Shown here piece by piece: positions 11,355 to 24,673 of a DNA stretch of 56,801 nt. A program made the position numbers and the translations under genes. Source of the stretch: Flammula alnicola (Eukaryota > Basidiomycota > Agaricomycetes > Agaricales > Strophariaceae); the NCBI GenBank assembly GCA_015499995.1, contig JADNRV010000310.1, positions 1 through 56,801 of the forward strand, in the 5' to 3' direction. The notes under the pieces are model-generated. The model was not told the DNA's origin. It ran no database searches and saw only the letters and a program-made list of their open reading frames with translations. The first letter of the stretch is position 1. Each line of letters opens with the position of its first letter.

Positions 11355-14300
11355 ATGGTTGACCCCTTGTCCGTGACGCTCTCAGTCATCACCCTCGCAA
11401 CAGCCTTAAAGGATATCATCGAACTAGGCCAAAAGATTAAAGATTCCTTTGCTAAGGTTCGTTCAAAAACTCCTCTCAGATTGTGTATTAAGTGCTGATA
11501 TTCGTACAGGTGTCCCAGAACCTACGAAATGTGCAAGAACTGGCGGGTGAAATTGTAGGCACTCTGCAGCAACTCTGGGAATTCTGTGACCGCCACTATG
11601 CGGTCTTAAACGCCTCTGATGAAATGAAAGCTGCACTTCGTAAATTGAGAAAGTAAGTCTCTCTTCTTGATCCCCATTCTCGCACTTACCAAGTTGGCCA
11701 TGTAACAGGGATATGGATTCGGTTTACGCCAGTTGTTGTAAATTGATACCACCTTCATCTGAAAAGCTAGTCGGCCGAGTGAAGATTGCTTTTTATTCGT
11801 TCAAGAACCGCAATAGAGTAGAAGAACTCATCACGAAGCTCAGGAATCATGTAAATAAATGTCGTGAACAATTTATGGCAAGTACAATACATCGCAGGCT
11901 TGACGTATACTAAAGTCTATAACAATTCTTTTTTGCAGCTGTTTGCCCTCATGAGGATCGAAGTTAGTCTTGCTGCCTTACGCCACTCAAATGCAGAAGG
12001 CCTGAGTATGGTACGAAGGGAGATCTCAATGATGAGGGTGTCTGATATGCGATCTTGCGCCTTCATGGAATCGAGCTCTACCGCCATTTCAAAGCGCCCA
12101 TCAGGTCATCCTGAGCCTAATATCATCATTTCCGATGCTATGTACCTTGGTCAACAAATTAATGCCATCAATGAATCATTGACTCGACTATCCGCCATGC
12201 ACTTCCAATTCCCCAAAGAGCATACAGCAGGATACACTCTTCCATATCAACCTCTCCTTGTGACTTCCGTCTGCCTAGAGACAGGAATGCTCTGCAGCGC
12301 TATGTGGTTACGCGAGCACTAGAGATCCAAACTTTTCTTCAAGACGACCTGAGCACGTTATCGATTCAAGACGGCGCACGGGAAATGCTCAACTTCACGG
12401 TCGGTCTCTGCGACTTGGGCATGTACGAAGAGGCCGCCACCATGGGACTTTGGACTGTCAGACTCTTTCGTACATTGGCCGATGTGTACCCGGAAATTTA
12501 TAAACCTCATGTGTTTCAAAGTTTTCAACATTTGTCGACAGTCTATCGGGAGAGTGGCAACTTAGAGAAAGCTTACAAAGTCATGGAGGAATGTACCAAA
12601 GCTTTCCGGGGTCGACAAACGTTTTCGCTGCCTGTGCAGCTCAAGGTTCAATTTGGAGGAATTTTGACCACACATGCGATGTTGCTGAGTCTCAAGACTT
12701 GGCATGACCAGTCACTCGACGTAGCAGAAGAGGCAATCAAGGTCTTCGAGGACATATTCCAAATGCCGGTGCCGCCCTACCAGAGCAAGGAAGAAAATTT
12801 GCTTGAAGCCAATCCCGACTTTCCGAGGAAGCTCTCGCTAGCAGGGATGACGGACCGAGCAGTCTGCGACTACGCTCGGGCAATTCGACAGCTTTCTAAC
12901 AGCCTCCAAAATGTCGGACGACTTCAAGACTCAATCGCCCCTAAATTTACAGCACTAGCAATCTTTCGCGACCTGTGTCGGTTGGATCCCAAGTCCGCCT
13001 TGGAGGTCGAGCTAGCGAGTATTTTACTCGATATGAACGAGCATGTTTTACGGCCCTTCATACCGCGAGAGCGGGTACTATCCTTGATCGACGAAGCCCT
13101 CGAAATTTACCGCAGAAACGCGCAATGGAACCCCAGTAGATTTGGGCAGCCTCTGTGCACTGCATTGTTCAGCAAGGCCTATCTTCTGGCAGAGATGGAG
13201 CGTTACGGAGAGGCCGTAGATGTCTGGAGCGAGACAATTGAATCGACAAAGAAGCTCGTCGTCGACCAACTTTATCTGGCAGAAGTACTGGGTGGGGTGT
13301 GCTGGAGCCTTCGCAGTTTGAAACGCCACGATGAGGCAGCTACAATGCGTCTGAAATCCGTCATGGCCTATCAGTCCGTTCTCGGAACCACCTCCGAAAC
13401 TCAAGCGAATGGATACTATGATCTTTCGGTTGATCTACAATTAGCTGGACGTTTTGAAGAAGCTATCCAAGCAGCTCAGAATTCTGTAAAGCAGTTCCGC
13501 ATGCGGGCACTCAAGCACGGGTCAAAGTGGCACATAGGGAGCATAGCTCGCAGTTTGACTGCCTTGGCCAAAGCATGTACCTACGCAGGTCAGCTCGAGA
13601 CTGCTCTCAATGAAGGTCATGAAGCCTTGACTCACTATGAGACGCTCATTCACAAGGGGCCCCGTATTCAAGTTAACGATTACATGGATTGCTTGTTGGT
13701 CAACACAACGGCCGCGCTGATTTCAGACAACGAGGCAAAGTCCATTGAGCGCACCGAAGATATTATTCGCCATTTCATTGCACTTGCCGTCAAGTACCCG
13801 GCCGAAGTTGTCCAAGGAGTAGCCAAAGCAAAACTGAGTCATGCGCGCAACTTTTTCAGACTCGGTCGTTTCCAAGAGGCCAGCTGCCGTATCCAAGCCT
13901 TGTTAGGAGAATGGGAAAACACCTATGGACCTATTGATAATGCAGAGGCAGCGTCTCTCTATATCGATTCCACTATTATGTACTCAAGCATACTCGACAT
14001 CCAAGGGGATTTCGAGGGCGCATTGGAACTCCTGAAAACAGCGATCGATATGGGCAAACCATTCTCTGCTTCCAACACCATTGCTGCATCCCGAACGGCT
14101 CGTTCAATGTACCATCATACAGATCTGTTGCGAAGGCTAGGCCGGTATTCTGAGGCCCTAGAAACCAGCCGAGAGAAAATAACATTCGGCCGCAAGACCC
14201 CTATGCAGCAAATTTCCGATTTTGTAGGAAACCTTCACACCGCTGCGCTTGCATCGCTATACAGCGAGAGACATGAAGAAGCCATTGAGACCGTGAAAGA

Positions 14301-14931
14301 AGCCCTCGAACTCTGTCGAAGCACCGCCATGGAAGAATGTAGCCGGATGAATAAACACGCGCTCCTGTTGCTTCCCAATTGCCTGCATGTGTTGTCGATA
14401 TGTCTTGCAGATTCTGGGAATGAAGCCGAAGCGTTAATATACGGAAAGCAGGCGGTAGAAGAGGCGCTCAAACTGAAATCGGACCCTCTGATGTTTTGGC
14501 CGGTTACTGAATACGCATATATGGGGGCTCTTCATAATCTATCCTGTCGTTTGCTAGCATGTGGCGACGTCGCACAGGCCGCTGAAAATTTAAACAAGGT
14601 GAAGGTCTTTTGGACGAAGAAGGTGGAGGGGCAAATGGGGGCATACATCACTCTGGCAGAAGTTTTGCGCTTTGCTGGGGTGCTGTACTGTAACCTAGGC
14701 CGGCACGGAGAAGGCATGGCTGCCGTATCTGAACTATCGACGATAAAGATGCGCCTTAGGACTGTCTTCCCCGCCCTCGGTCGTCAAGTCGAAACCGAGA
14801 TGGAGCACAACATAAATAGCGTTTCAACGGCACTGCGACATGCAAAGCTCGAGCTAGAATGCCATCATCAGAATGAACATCGAGCTTACCTGATCTCATC
14901 TTCCGTTCACCTTCAGGCACCTAAAACCTGA
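11355..14931 (+). CDS. STAND-type N-terminal helical bundle fused to a long TPR array
   Basis: Exons 11355-11456, 11510-11652, 11709-11877, 11939 to about 12259, and about 12298-14931, roughly 1120 residues. The start (MVDPLSVTLSVITLATAL) resembles the helical bundle that opens many fungal NLR/STAND proteins, with amphipathic helices to about residue 190. The rest is tetratricopeptide repeats (GMYEEAATMGLWTVRLFR, GRFEEAIQAAQNSVKQFR, ERHEEAIETVKEALELCR). No P-loop or NACHT/NB-ARC motif lies between the two parts, so it may be a sensor or scaffold without its own NTPase. Intron 3 (11878-11938) uses a GC donor (gcaagt). Near 12210-12300 the frame changes: either a 38-nt intron (12260-12297) or one base missing at CCCC (12211-12214). 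The second reading keeps a helix-like segment (DRNALQRYVVTRALEIQ). Confidence 0.8.
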
Positions 14932-17900
14932 AACCTCGGCCTCGAGACGGACAAACCAGGCGGTTCTTAAAGAGTTCATATCGAGGGGCAGGACATTCGG
15001 GGGACTACCCAAGATCGGGCCTGAGTCGGCATTACGTCCAATATACCATTCGAGACGATGTCTTTTTATGCCAATAGTTCTTAGTCGAGTAGGATTTCCA
15101 GTCAAGCGCAGCTACCTAGAAGAAGTGAAAAAGCGATCAGCGTTAAATAGTTGACGATATAACAAACGAAAGAGGTTACATCATGCCGAACAAATAAGAT
15201 GTTGTTGATGTAGTGTTGATCAAAGCGATTGAACACTTACATTGGGTTCAACCAACAGAAATTCTGGATACGTCTAGGTCTTAACCTATTACTAGCTGAC
15301 GTTAGAAGCAAAAAAAATTGGAATGAGAATTAACTGGAGTGGCGGAAAGGGTGCAATAAGCGCGCCTCTCTGCATTAAGGACACAAGCGTCAGATAGTTG
15401 AGAGATGAACATAGCAAGCATACCCTTATCTTCTTAGAGGCGGATGGACGACGTGGCGAAATTCGGACGAACAAGTTCAACTTGCAATGGCCGTGGGAAA
15501 CTTAAGTGACCGGACAGGTACCGGTCACGTGTGTGTATCCCACAATGTCGTTCATTTAGATTAGATTAGAGTATCAGGTGGCTGTACATGCCATGGTAGA
15601 GGACATTTTTATCGACTCTGTCAAGTCACGGTCTCCCCGTCATGACATCTCATTCAAGAATTTCCAACCAACATGCCCATAACGCGCATATACTCCCAGT
15701 TTCCGCCGATATCTATGATTCCTTCCCCCCTTTTACAGAGGCTTATTAGCATGCTTGTCAACGCTTTATGTGGACTACTTCAAGGACGCGGACCTGCTTT
15801 GGCGATACGGGAATCCAAACCTATCACCCATGTTGAATGTCCAAATTCAACGTCCTTAATAACCACCCAATAAACTCACGATACTCCCGGTTGAAATAAT
15901 CACTGAAGTGATGATGCATATGGAGTGGCGAGATGCGTTACGGGCTCGAATTGGACACCGACGTGTCAATCACCGTGTCCGTAATTTCCTTACATTTGTA
16001 ACGGGCGTGCAAAGTCCTCCAAGTGACCTCGATGACATGTCGAATCTGGCAGACCTTTCTACAGGAACTTGTTTCTCGCTCTCAGATCCCAGCGAAGTTA
16101 GAGCGCCCGAGCTGTATTCATCCAAGGAGCTCGAGCGTCTTGTGCTACAATGGTCAACCGCGAATATAGGCTGGACCTCCGATGGACACTTACGGTTTGC
16201 CTGATTAAATTCTCCTCTCTCTCAGAGATGGTTCCGGTTATTTCGCAATGCCAGTCAGACTGAGCGTATGACCCCCGCTCTCCGAGTCTCCGAGTCGTCC
16301 TTACCCTCGTTGGGTCTCGGAAACGTTGTTCTATACAAACCCTCCGAACCTCCGAGCCTCACGCACGCTCCTTGTCAGTGTCGGTGCCACTGCCGCATCA
16401 CTCGGTATCTAGAATACGCAGAGCATGTGGTCAGGTCCTCTGTATATACATATATGATATGCATCAGAACAGTGGGCTAGCGATCTTTCAGGGATTGTCT
16501 GTTGGAACTTGGAAACGCCACCTGGTGCCGGTTCCTTGAATCTGTGATTGAGGGGTACTTTCAGAGGCTTCCTCTAATTGCTGACTTAATGTTCTGGGAT
16601 CCGAGTTTGACACCGTCTGGAACCTGTGGTACTGTTCGGAAACAATCTGTTCTGCTAGAGCTCGCTGGACAGGTATACTAGCGTTTGCGGCTCCTCTGGT
16701 AATTCTTGCCGTCAAACGCCCAGGAGGCTCACTCTGTTCACGAGCTAGAACTTTCAGTTCAAATTTTAATCTGCCGTACAACTTTCCAATAGGCATGAAC
16801 GTGCAAGCCGGCGGAATCTTGTTCTTAATGCATCATCCGATAACACTAAATCTATTCGGCTTTCACTTATCTGCATATCCCGGACTTTCTTCATTGACGG
16901 CTACTCCACCTACATGTGCTCGACCTGAGGTCCGGTTTCTGTTTTCCTTGAGGCTATCAGAATCTAAACTAGAACTCAGGTCGAACCTTGTCTTCACTTG
17001 ACCTTGTTCTCCCCCGGGTTTGATTGAAGCTTATATCTCGCCAGTTTTGAAGTGAATCGAGCCCTTGAAATTATAATTAATAGGAACTGCACGGTGTCCA
17101 TCATGTGTCGCTGAGCGCTCCCGCTTGTCATAAGTACATCGAGATGGCTAATGAATGCATTGTGCCTACCCTAGTTAGTCTCGAAGACACAAGCTTGAAG
17201 GATTTCCATCGAGCCTCGGGATTAATGTGCTGGACACTCTTTCCCTCGGACGCAACGTTGAGGCTTACTGAGAGTCCAAATGGTGTTAGGAGATTCGGCT
17301 TTCGTGGACGTTGCCTGTTTGCACAATCAAATAATTCTAATGGCAGGCTGATTTGAGTGAGTCGTCAATTCGTTATTTTCGATCGCCAGTCATAATTCAA
17401 GGTATATCATAGGCGGTTAGATGGCAATTGCAGAGTTGCTGCATACGAATTTAGAACTGTGGCAATGCAAAGCTTTCACTGGTCCATTTCCCGCGTAGGT
17501 TCTCCTTAGTGAATAACAATCTTCTCAGCAACCTATCGCGAATCCCCGACGGAGTTGACTATTTGCATCCCAGTCCAATGAGATGTGGTTACCCAAACAA
17601 ACCTAGGAAGACCTACGCATCACTGAGCCCAGACTGAACCGCGGGGAACTGTAAGCAGCGCTGACCACGGATCGCCTGCGAAGAGGACAAGAGATTTGAA
17701 TTTCTATTCGTTCTTCCTTCTGTCTATTTTCACTTCTTTTCATGTCCGTCATTGATTTTTTATATTGCTCGTGTGCACCCTCTTTTTACTCAGACCCTCT
17801 ATTATTGTTACGGCGGCCAATTTGAGCACCGAGATTGAAAGCATTGTATTGCAACAAGTATTACCTATGTAGAAGATGCGTAGTCAGGATATCGATAAAA

Positions 17901-20900
17901 TAACCGCAACTCTCTGCACAACATCCCAAATTCCAGATCCACAGAACTTCGCTTGTGCATCCTCGAGGCGGACGCAGGGATTTGCGTGGCGTAGGCGCTC
18001 TACCGTACATACTGCACCACCTCGAGGCTTCATTCTCAGTAAACCGATATTACCCAAAAACCAATTGTAATTCCCACCTCAAACTCCCCGTCGGCATCTT
18101 CGTAGAATTCATAACAGGCACGAAAGTGACGTCTCCCGCGTAGGTCTGCCGGATACCGAGATAATTGTAACGAGTGTGATGTGTATGTGGCGTGATATCA
18201 GGAAGAAAGATACGTGGTCTTTTTTAAAGCACAGATCCAGAGAGTCAATACAAACGGCACCCACCCGCGAAGCGGTTTGAACCTCGGTTCTCCATGTCCA
18301 GAGATCCGAAAGATTACATGCACCTCGGTGTCGACGATGTATAGAGTTTTGGCCCACTGAATATATCGTATATTCAATCTGTACACCTTCGAGCCGTTCT
18401 GAGCTCCGAATTACTATGTAGTTATGCCAGTTGAGTTTCCCTGCCATAAAGTAGGCTGTAGCGCCCTCAGGGAAGCATCGAGTAAATATCTGTGCAGATT
18501 TATTTATTTTCGCTTCCTTTTTGCTTCGATTAAATTTTTTGCTTTATTCTATACGTGTTTCTGAAGAGTTTGGTTTGGTATTAAGAGAGTTCGAGATTTG
18601 GATGTGGATGATGACCCACACAATTTTCCAAATCTTTGGAATCTGTGTGAGAAAGATCAAGACCGCGTCCAGTCAGTAGAAGTTTGACTGTGGAAGCTGA
18701 AGCGAGTTTCGAGCTTCAGAGTTTCGGTGGCTCTGTCAGCAACCGAGCTTCCCGGCACAGGATTGCAAGAAGGTTCAGAGACACCGCCAGTGAATCGTTT
18801 TAAGAACGACCGTAACCCTCAAAGAAATGGCAGATCGAGACATGCAGGTGACATGCATGGAGTTGTTTGTTCGAGTTCCTAAGAGTTTAGCGCGCACGGC
18901 GTCTCAAGGAAAATCTCCCGTACCACGGGTGCGAGCCTAATTTATCTATGCCGATGGCAGATACTGTACATCATCATCGGCGACAGTGATCGTACTGTAT
19001 ACCATTGCCGTCCTCGAGTCATCTCCGTCCCCGCCTCCGAGCACACTGAACCCCCAGAAATATTCCAGCCATAATGGCTCGTCAGGGTATGTCGGGGATG
19101 ACAAACACATTTCAAGGCGACAACAACGCTTCTAGTGTGCATCTTCTGGTTCTAGTTCAACACGAAGCCGGCGGTCCACTTCTCAAGATCTTCCACTTCC
19201 GTTTCTCGACCCTCCATCTTAAATTCCTCGCGCGATCCTCCTCACTTTTTATATATATAGAAAATAGCCTCCCGCGACACGGTGAGACTTGGTTTTTGAC
19301 TTTTGAATGCGTATTTTCCAAGATATCGTCGATTCTTACATACAGTACACACCATTGTACGACGATACGGCTGGGTTAGTGTTAGATCCTCCGTTGATTC
19401 AACCGATCTTGCGCTACCCGTGGAATCTGTTGTTCGAAGTTTGCAATGCAAATGGGCACCCCGGAGTCTTATTTCTCACGGTTGCTTGAGCCAATTGCGT
19501 TCCCGACCGAGGACCATCGCTTCTTCAAGATATGAAAATATTGGGGACTCTTGTCTTTTCATGATGAAGTGCTGCGTAGACCCCGGATAGCCAATGCTCT
19601 GGGTTACAGTCCATTGTCAATATAGGAACAGGAGAAATGTTCCAGGCCTGGAACCACCATCTATCGGGATCCAACTTGGAACGCCTTGTGGACAAGTCAG
19701 GGGGACGCCGACTTAATAACCTTTCAGCTCGGTAGAAGGCCGTTAAAAAGGTTCGAGGGCAAGTCGAGCCGCCGTCGGCGTAAGCTCAACAGTGAAACGA
19801 CTAATGGGCATTTGAATACCGACTCCGGCGACTAAATGGGGTGGGTGGGCTGAACGGCGGCTGAGCCTGGTCCGTAGGCCTACTAAGGCGAAGGGGCGGT
19901 CAATGCCAACGTCAACGTAGACGTTGTAAATCTGATAGGCTCGTAATCAGTGGATTGGGGTAGGGTAAATAGTATATAATTAAAACGCCGAGTACCGCCG
20001 CTAATAGCGTGTGCACCACCTTTCCCTTGTCAGGCGTCCCAAGCTCGACAAACTCTACAGTGCCCATCACCACCTCGCATCACCTGGTTTGGCAGGGAAC
20101 AAACAAAAACACACATTTGATAACTACATTTTCCGGTATACCCCAAATTTGTCAAAAATACCGGGAATGTGCTTAGATTCATGAGGGCAATCATTGGTGT
20201 GAATCTCAAGTCGATCGGACAAGTTTTCGAAATTCCGGCCTTAGAAAAGTGAAACAAACCCTAACCCTACGTCACAACTTACTATATAAGGCATGTTACA
20301 GTCACGGTCACACTTACCCAAAACTACCACCGAACCCTACAGAGCCGCCGGATCAGGCAGGAAAAGGGGATTTTTGGCCGAAAACCTCATAAACATTGTT
20401 TCCTGCCTTTCTTCATCATCTCTCCCTCAAATAATATAAAACTGGAGCCCTTTATTTTTTTTCCCAACCCCGAAAAAGTGAAACACCGTGGGAAAAAATG
20501 AGAAAACGCGTAAATCGCATTCTTTTCATGGGTTTCCTTCCTAAGAAAATCAGAAAAATTCTACAAAAAATTTCTCGGCACCAAACAGGAGGTGTTGGAG
20601 AGGTGGTGATGGGCACTGTACGTGGAGGAGGAGGCATGGCATGTAGCAAAGGCAAGGCATCATGCATGCATTCGTGTCCAATTTCACTTTGTGAAACGGT
20701 TTGTTTGTGTCTACTACGGAGCTGACGTTCGAGTAGGTTTAATAAGGGGGTTTGTAACTTACTTTTTAGCAGTCGAGCTTGAGTATGGGGTTATCGTTTG
20801 ATTGCCAGGTGTCACTGAATGTCATCAAACTTGGGGTGTTTGGTGAATAAAATATAGTTGATATATGGAGACGGGGATTGCCTAACGGTTACTTTATGGT

Positions 20901-22206
20901 AATGTGGTGGAATGGATCCGTAAGTCGCTCACTATTGTTCGGGAGCCATAACATGGGCGCATCGTTTGCTGACTTTGAAACAGGAGATATTGTACCCAGT
21001 ATGGTGGCGAGGATGCTGGAAAGGTCAAAATGAAAGAGTCCGGCCGTATAAATACCGGGGCAAATGGTAAGAGCGTGATTGCTGCTACCACGATGATGAT
21101 GTTTCGAGATACAAACACTCACAGGTCGAATACTTATTTGATACTCTAAGAATAGATGGTCGCGCTTCAGTCCTTTGAAGGCAAGTAGAGAATGAGTGCA
21201 AACAGGGATATGAACGCAGAGAAAGGAAAGGCAGGAGTAAGCGCACCTCCACACGATTACTGCTGATTATACACGCTGCGCGTTCCCGATGACGTTGATG
21301 AGGTGCTCCTGATAAACTTTATAAAGGAAGAAGGCTTACCTTACATTTAGTGGCTGATGAGCCGGTGTGAGTGTGAGTAAAATAAAGTAAGGTAAGGTAA
21401 TGAGCCATTGTTCGCGGGTAATAAAGAAATGAAATCGTGTTTCGATTTCGATGTGATTCGTCGATTCCAGGTCGCTGTGATTTGTGACTAGTTGCCTGAG
21501 TGATGATTGATTCGTTGTCAGTTATTAGGTCGGTCAACCTTTCGGTCAGCAACTGGCAGCTAGTAGATGGTTCGTTCTTCAGAGCAATTTATTAAACCCA
21601 GATTCGATGGATTTGAATCAATTCAGTTGATAATGACAGCTCGAGGCATGCGTGGCAAGATGCAGACGCCGCTCGATTCGACGGATAGGTGTCAGACAGT
21701 CATGCAGAAAGAATTCGAACATTTTTTGTGCGCCGAGGAAGAGGGGTATGTGTGTCAGCGAGTAGCATATGTAGAGGTCGACAAGTGTGGGTGCAGGAGG
21801 TTTGGTTGTGTTTCTGCCGCGGAGATTGAAAACTAGCCGAGTCGATCGCCCGATTGAGTATGTCCCGCTCCGAACACAGAACCCTGTACAAACTCTTTCC
21901 TCCTCCCTACATTACTCAAAAATTCCGAAAAGGCGCTCGAATACACCCTCGAATATCTCCCTTGTTTCCGAGGTATTATTTTCCCCTTTTCTCCAAAATC
22001 ACGACCAAGGGAATCTGGGGTGCGACAACTGGGCGTCTCCTTTCCTCGATCATTCCATAGATCGGAGCGCGGGGGTGTTGTCGCTGAACATACAGTTTGC
22101 ATGTGGCAAAAGGCAAAAAATCCCCACGGACGAAATTTAATTGAATTGGGATTTTGGATACATAGGCGCAGGTTCTCCTCTTCTTTCCAGATATACCGTC
22201 GCACCA
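14932..22206. other. Gene-poor 7-kb region with isolated open frames only
   Basis: No gene with a consistent exon structure could be built here. The open frames with the most coding-like composition are 15908-16204 (+, 98 codons), 16488-16796 (-, 102 codons, Gln/Arg/Ser-rich), 18109-18447 (-, 112 codons) and 19307-19489 (+, 60 codons, ending with a hydrophobic, Pro-rich stretch). None is recognisable and each is isolated, so they may be decayed genes or transposon remnants. The last 1.5 kb should include the promoter and 5' leader of the Zn2Cys6 gene. Confidence 0.4.
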
Positions 22207-24673
22207 ATGGCGTATAATCACCAGCAGCACTACGGACAACAGGAGGGCAACATGCAGGTGTACCCAGACTATGGCGAGTATGCGGATATCGATGATCCCG
22301 CCGTTGCCGAGTCCCGCTCATCTCTCTTTTCCGCCTCGCAACCGCTATTCACCCGCGAGGAGATCAACAACACCCGCACTTTAGACCCTTACCAAACCAC
22401 ACAATCCCCCAGAGTTGGCCTACTTACGAGCCGCCATTCCAACAGCGATCCCATTCCTATGCTCCTTATCCAAGTCCCTCGCCATTTCCCCCGCCCAGGC
22501 TATCTCCTCCACCACCGGTCCATCACCAGGCTTTTCATTTTAAGGCACAAGGCCAGAGCACGAGCCCGAACTCAGCCAGCCACCGTCTAACGCTCGCGGG
22601 ATCGCTAGACCCCGCCACTGGCATCTTCTACCGCACTCCGGAGCACCCGAGACTACGCACAGCACAGGCATGCGAGAAATGCCGCACGAGGAAAGCTAAA
22701 GTGCGTTTCCTTTGTGTCTTGAAATAGCTCGCATCATATCGATTGTGTATGATTTTATCTTCATCTCTAGTGCAGCGGCGAGCATCCCTCATGCAAGCGA
22801 TGTATTACCCGCGGTTTAATATGCGAGTACGCAAAGGAGGGGAGAGTACGTGGGCCGAACAAGCCCAAACCCAAAAACGGCGCCACCTCGAGCCCCTCTG
22901 GCTCTGCGTCTATCGCATCTACCGTCACTTCTAGATCAAAGAACAACGACACCACCCCCACGAACACCAACACTGGTAAAAGCAGGCCTGCGTCTTCGCG
23001 GCACCGGAACTCGAGCTCGCACAGCAGCGCTGGCTCCTCAGATCAGGCGACCAAGCAGTCTGCAGCTCAGAGTCTGCAGCTCCCCCCTTCCGTCGGGGAG
23101 CGAAATGACCAGATCCTGCATGGCGAGCACTCGCATCATCCCTCTATCTCTGGCTCCTCGTCCCCTACATCTTCTACATCGACATCGGCCTCTCGAGGTG
23201 GACACCGCTCAGTAGTGGGACATAGTGCCTCGGGATCCTCGTCCTCGAGACGAAACTCCTTAGGCGAGCACCGTCCTTCACGCCCTCGCCCGCCGGATCT
23301 GCATCTCAGCAGTGCGTCAACTCTGTTCAGGCTTTCTGGTGGTGCAACGGGGGAGGGAACTGAACCGCGATCAGGATCCACTGCCGGTGTAGGTATGGGA
23401 ATGGGTGACATGGGGCCCGGGATGGGAATTGGGAGCCCAGGTATTGGTCAAGGGACGGCGGGCGGCGATTCGGTGTTCTACCCCCTCCGGCACCATACGC
23501 AGCCTCCGCAACAGCATCAACACAGGACGGGTCCCAGTCAAGGATACACACCCGATCCATTAATGGGTCGAATCGGACAGGTATGTCTCTTCTTTGTCGT
23601 CTCCTTTCCCAACAGAAAACTAAGAATGTCTTATATTATAGCACCAGTCACATCAATATCAGCAACCACATCAGCACCAGCACCAGCAGATACAGATCCA
23701 GCATAATCTGCTCGTCATGCAAGGCCATCAGATGCAAGTACCGAGTCAAGGAAGCGAGATACACCCGCTTACACCGTCCTCGCCGTTGAGCACCATGAAG
23801 CGCACCATGTCGGTACGGACAGAGATCCTTCACGGACAGAGACATGCGGAGCATTTTCCAGCAAATCTTCAACTTCAACAGCAGCAGCACAGTCTCGTCC
23901 CGATCCACCTCGGCCTGAACGTCCCTGGGGAGGAGCATGAGCCCGAGAACGAAGAGTTCATGTATCCGCATCCGGGCGTTCTGCCCTTCTTCCAGCATCA
24001 GCCGTACGAGCACCCGACTCAAGGCCAAGACCACCATGAGGATACATTTGACAGCGTCCCACGTCAGCAGCACCATGAGTATCGCCAGCGTGAGTATTCG
24101 AGTCAGCGAGAGCCCGAGTATGGTGAACGACAGCCGTATGAGCCGTACCAGCACCACCAGAAGCACCACCATCGCCACCACCACCTAGGCCTAGGGCGGA
24201 ACTCGCCCCGCACCACCTCAACAACGAGCGCCAGCAGTGCGCTGGGTTCAGGCTCGCCACTCACACCTATCAGCTCCTCGACGTCCAGCGGGATACCGAT
24301 ATACAATCACGTCCAACACCCTCTCGGTCCCGGCGTGGATCCTGACTTGGGCGGGGTATCAATGTCAATGACTATGTCGTCGACGTCAGCATCGACGTCG
24401 TCTTCACTGTCTTCGGTGCTCCATGGTCAAGGCCAGAGTCAGGTCGAAGGTGACCTTCATGGCAGTCACGGTGGCATCGATTCGGAACAGAGAGGCGGCA
24501 GTGCGGCTGTGCACCGTGGCAATGGCCTAAGCGGCGGCAGCCTTTCGAACCTGAATGCACACGGACACAGTCCAACTGTTAATGCATACGCTAACGCGAC
24601 TGGGAAGCTGGATACCGGCCACGACGATGAGCCTCTGTCTGGCTATCCTGCGATGGATTTGGGAATGTGTTGA
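22207..24673 (+). CDS. Zn(II)2Cys6 DNA-binding transcription factor, His/Gln/Ser-rich
   Basis: Exons 22207-22700, 22771-23580 and 23642-24673, about 778 residues. A complete binuclear zinc cluster spans the first intron: CEKCRTRKAKC then SGEHPSCKRC and ITRGLIC, spacing C-x2-C-x6-C-x6-C-x2-C-x6-C. By family this binds two zinc ions and contacts DNA. The protein before the finger is Gln/Pro/Tyr-rich; after it lie low-complexity Ser, His, Gln and Gly tracts. No fungal-specific middle homology domain is visible. Exon 1 needs one extra base: the frame that starts MAYNHQQHYG ends early, while the frame carrying the finger opens by 22412, and one more C in the run at 22406-22410 joins them (494+1 = 165 codons). 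A similar one-base change near 24658-24663 would replace the TGA and add about 47 Ser/Arg-rich residues to 24810. Confidence 0.85.

Noticed and set aside
20257..20268. AACCCTAACCCT, telomere-like
   Set aside because: Only two units inside gene-poor DNA with no array; chance is sufficient.
23648..24184. 178-codon minus-strand frame full of Leu and Val
   Set aside because: It is the antisense of the His/Gln-rich exon of the Zn2Cys6 gene; the repeats create the open frame.
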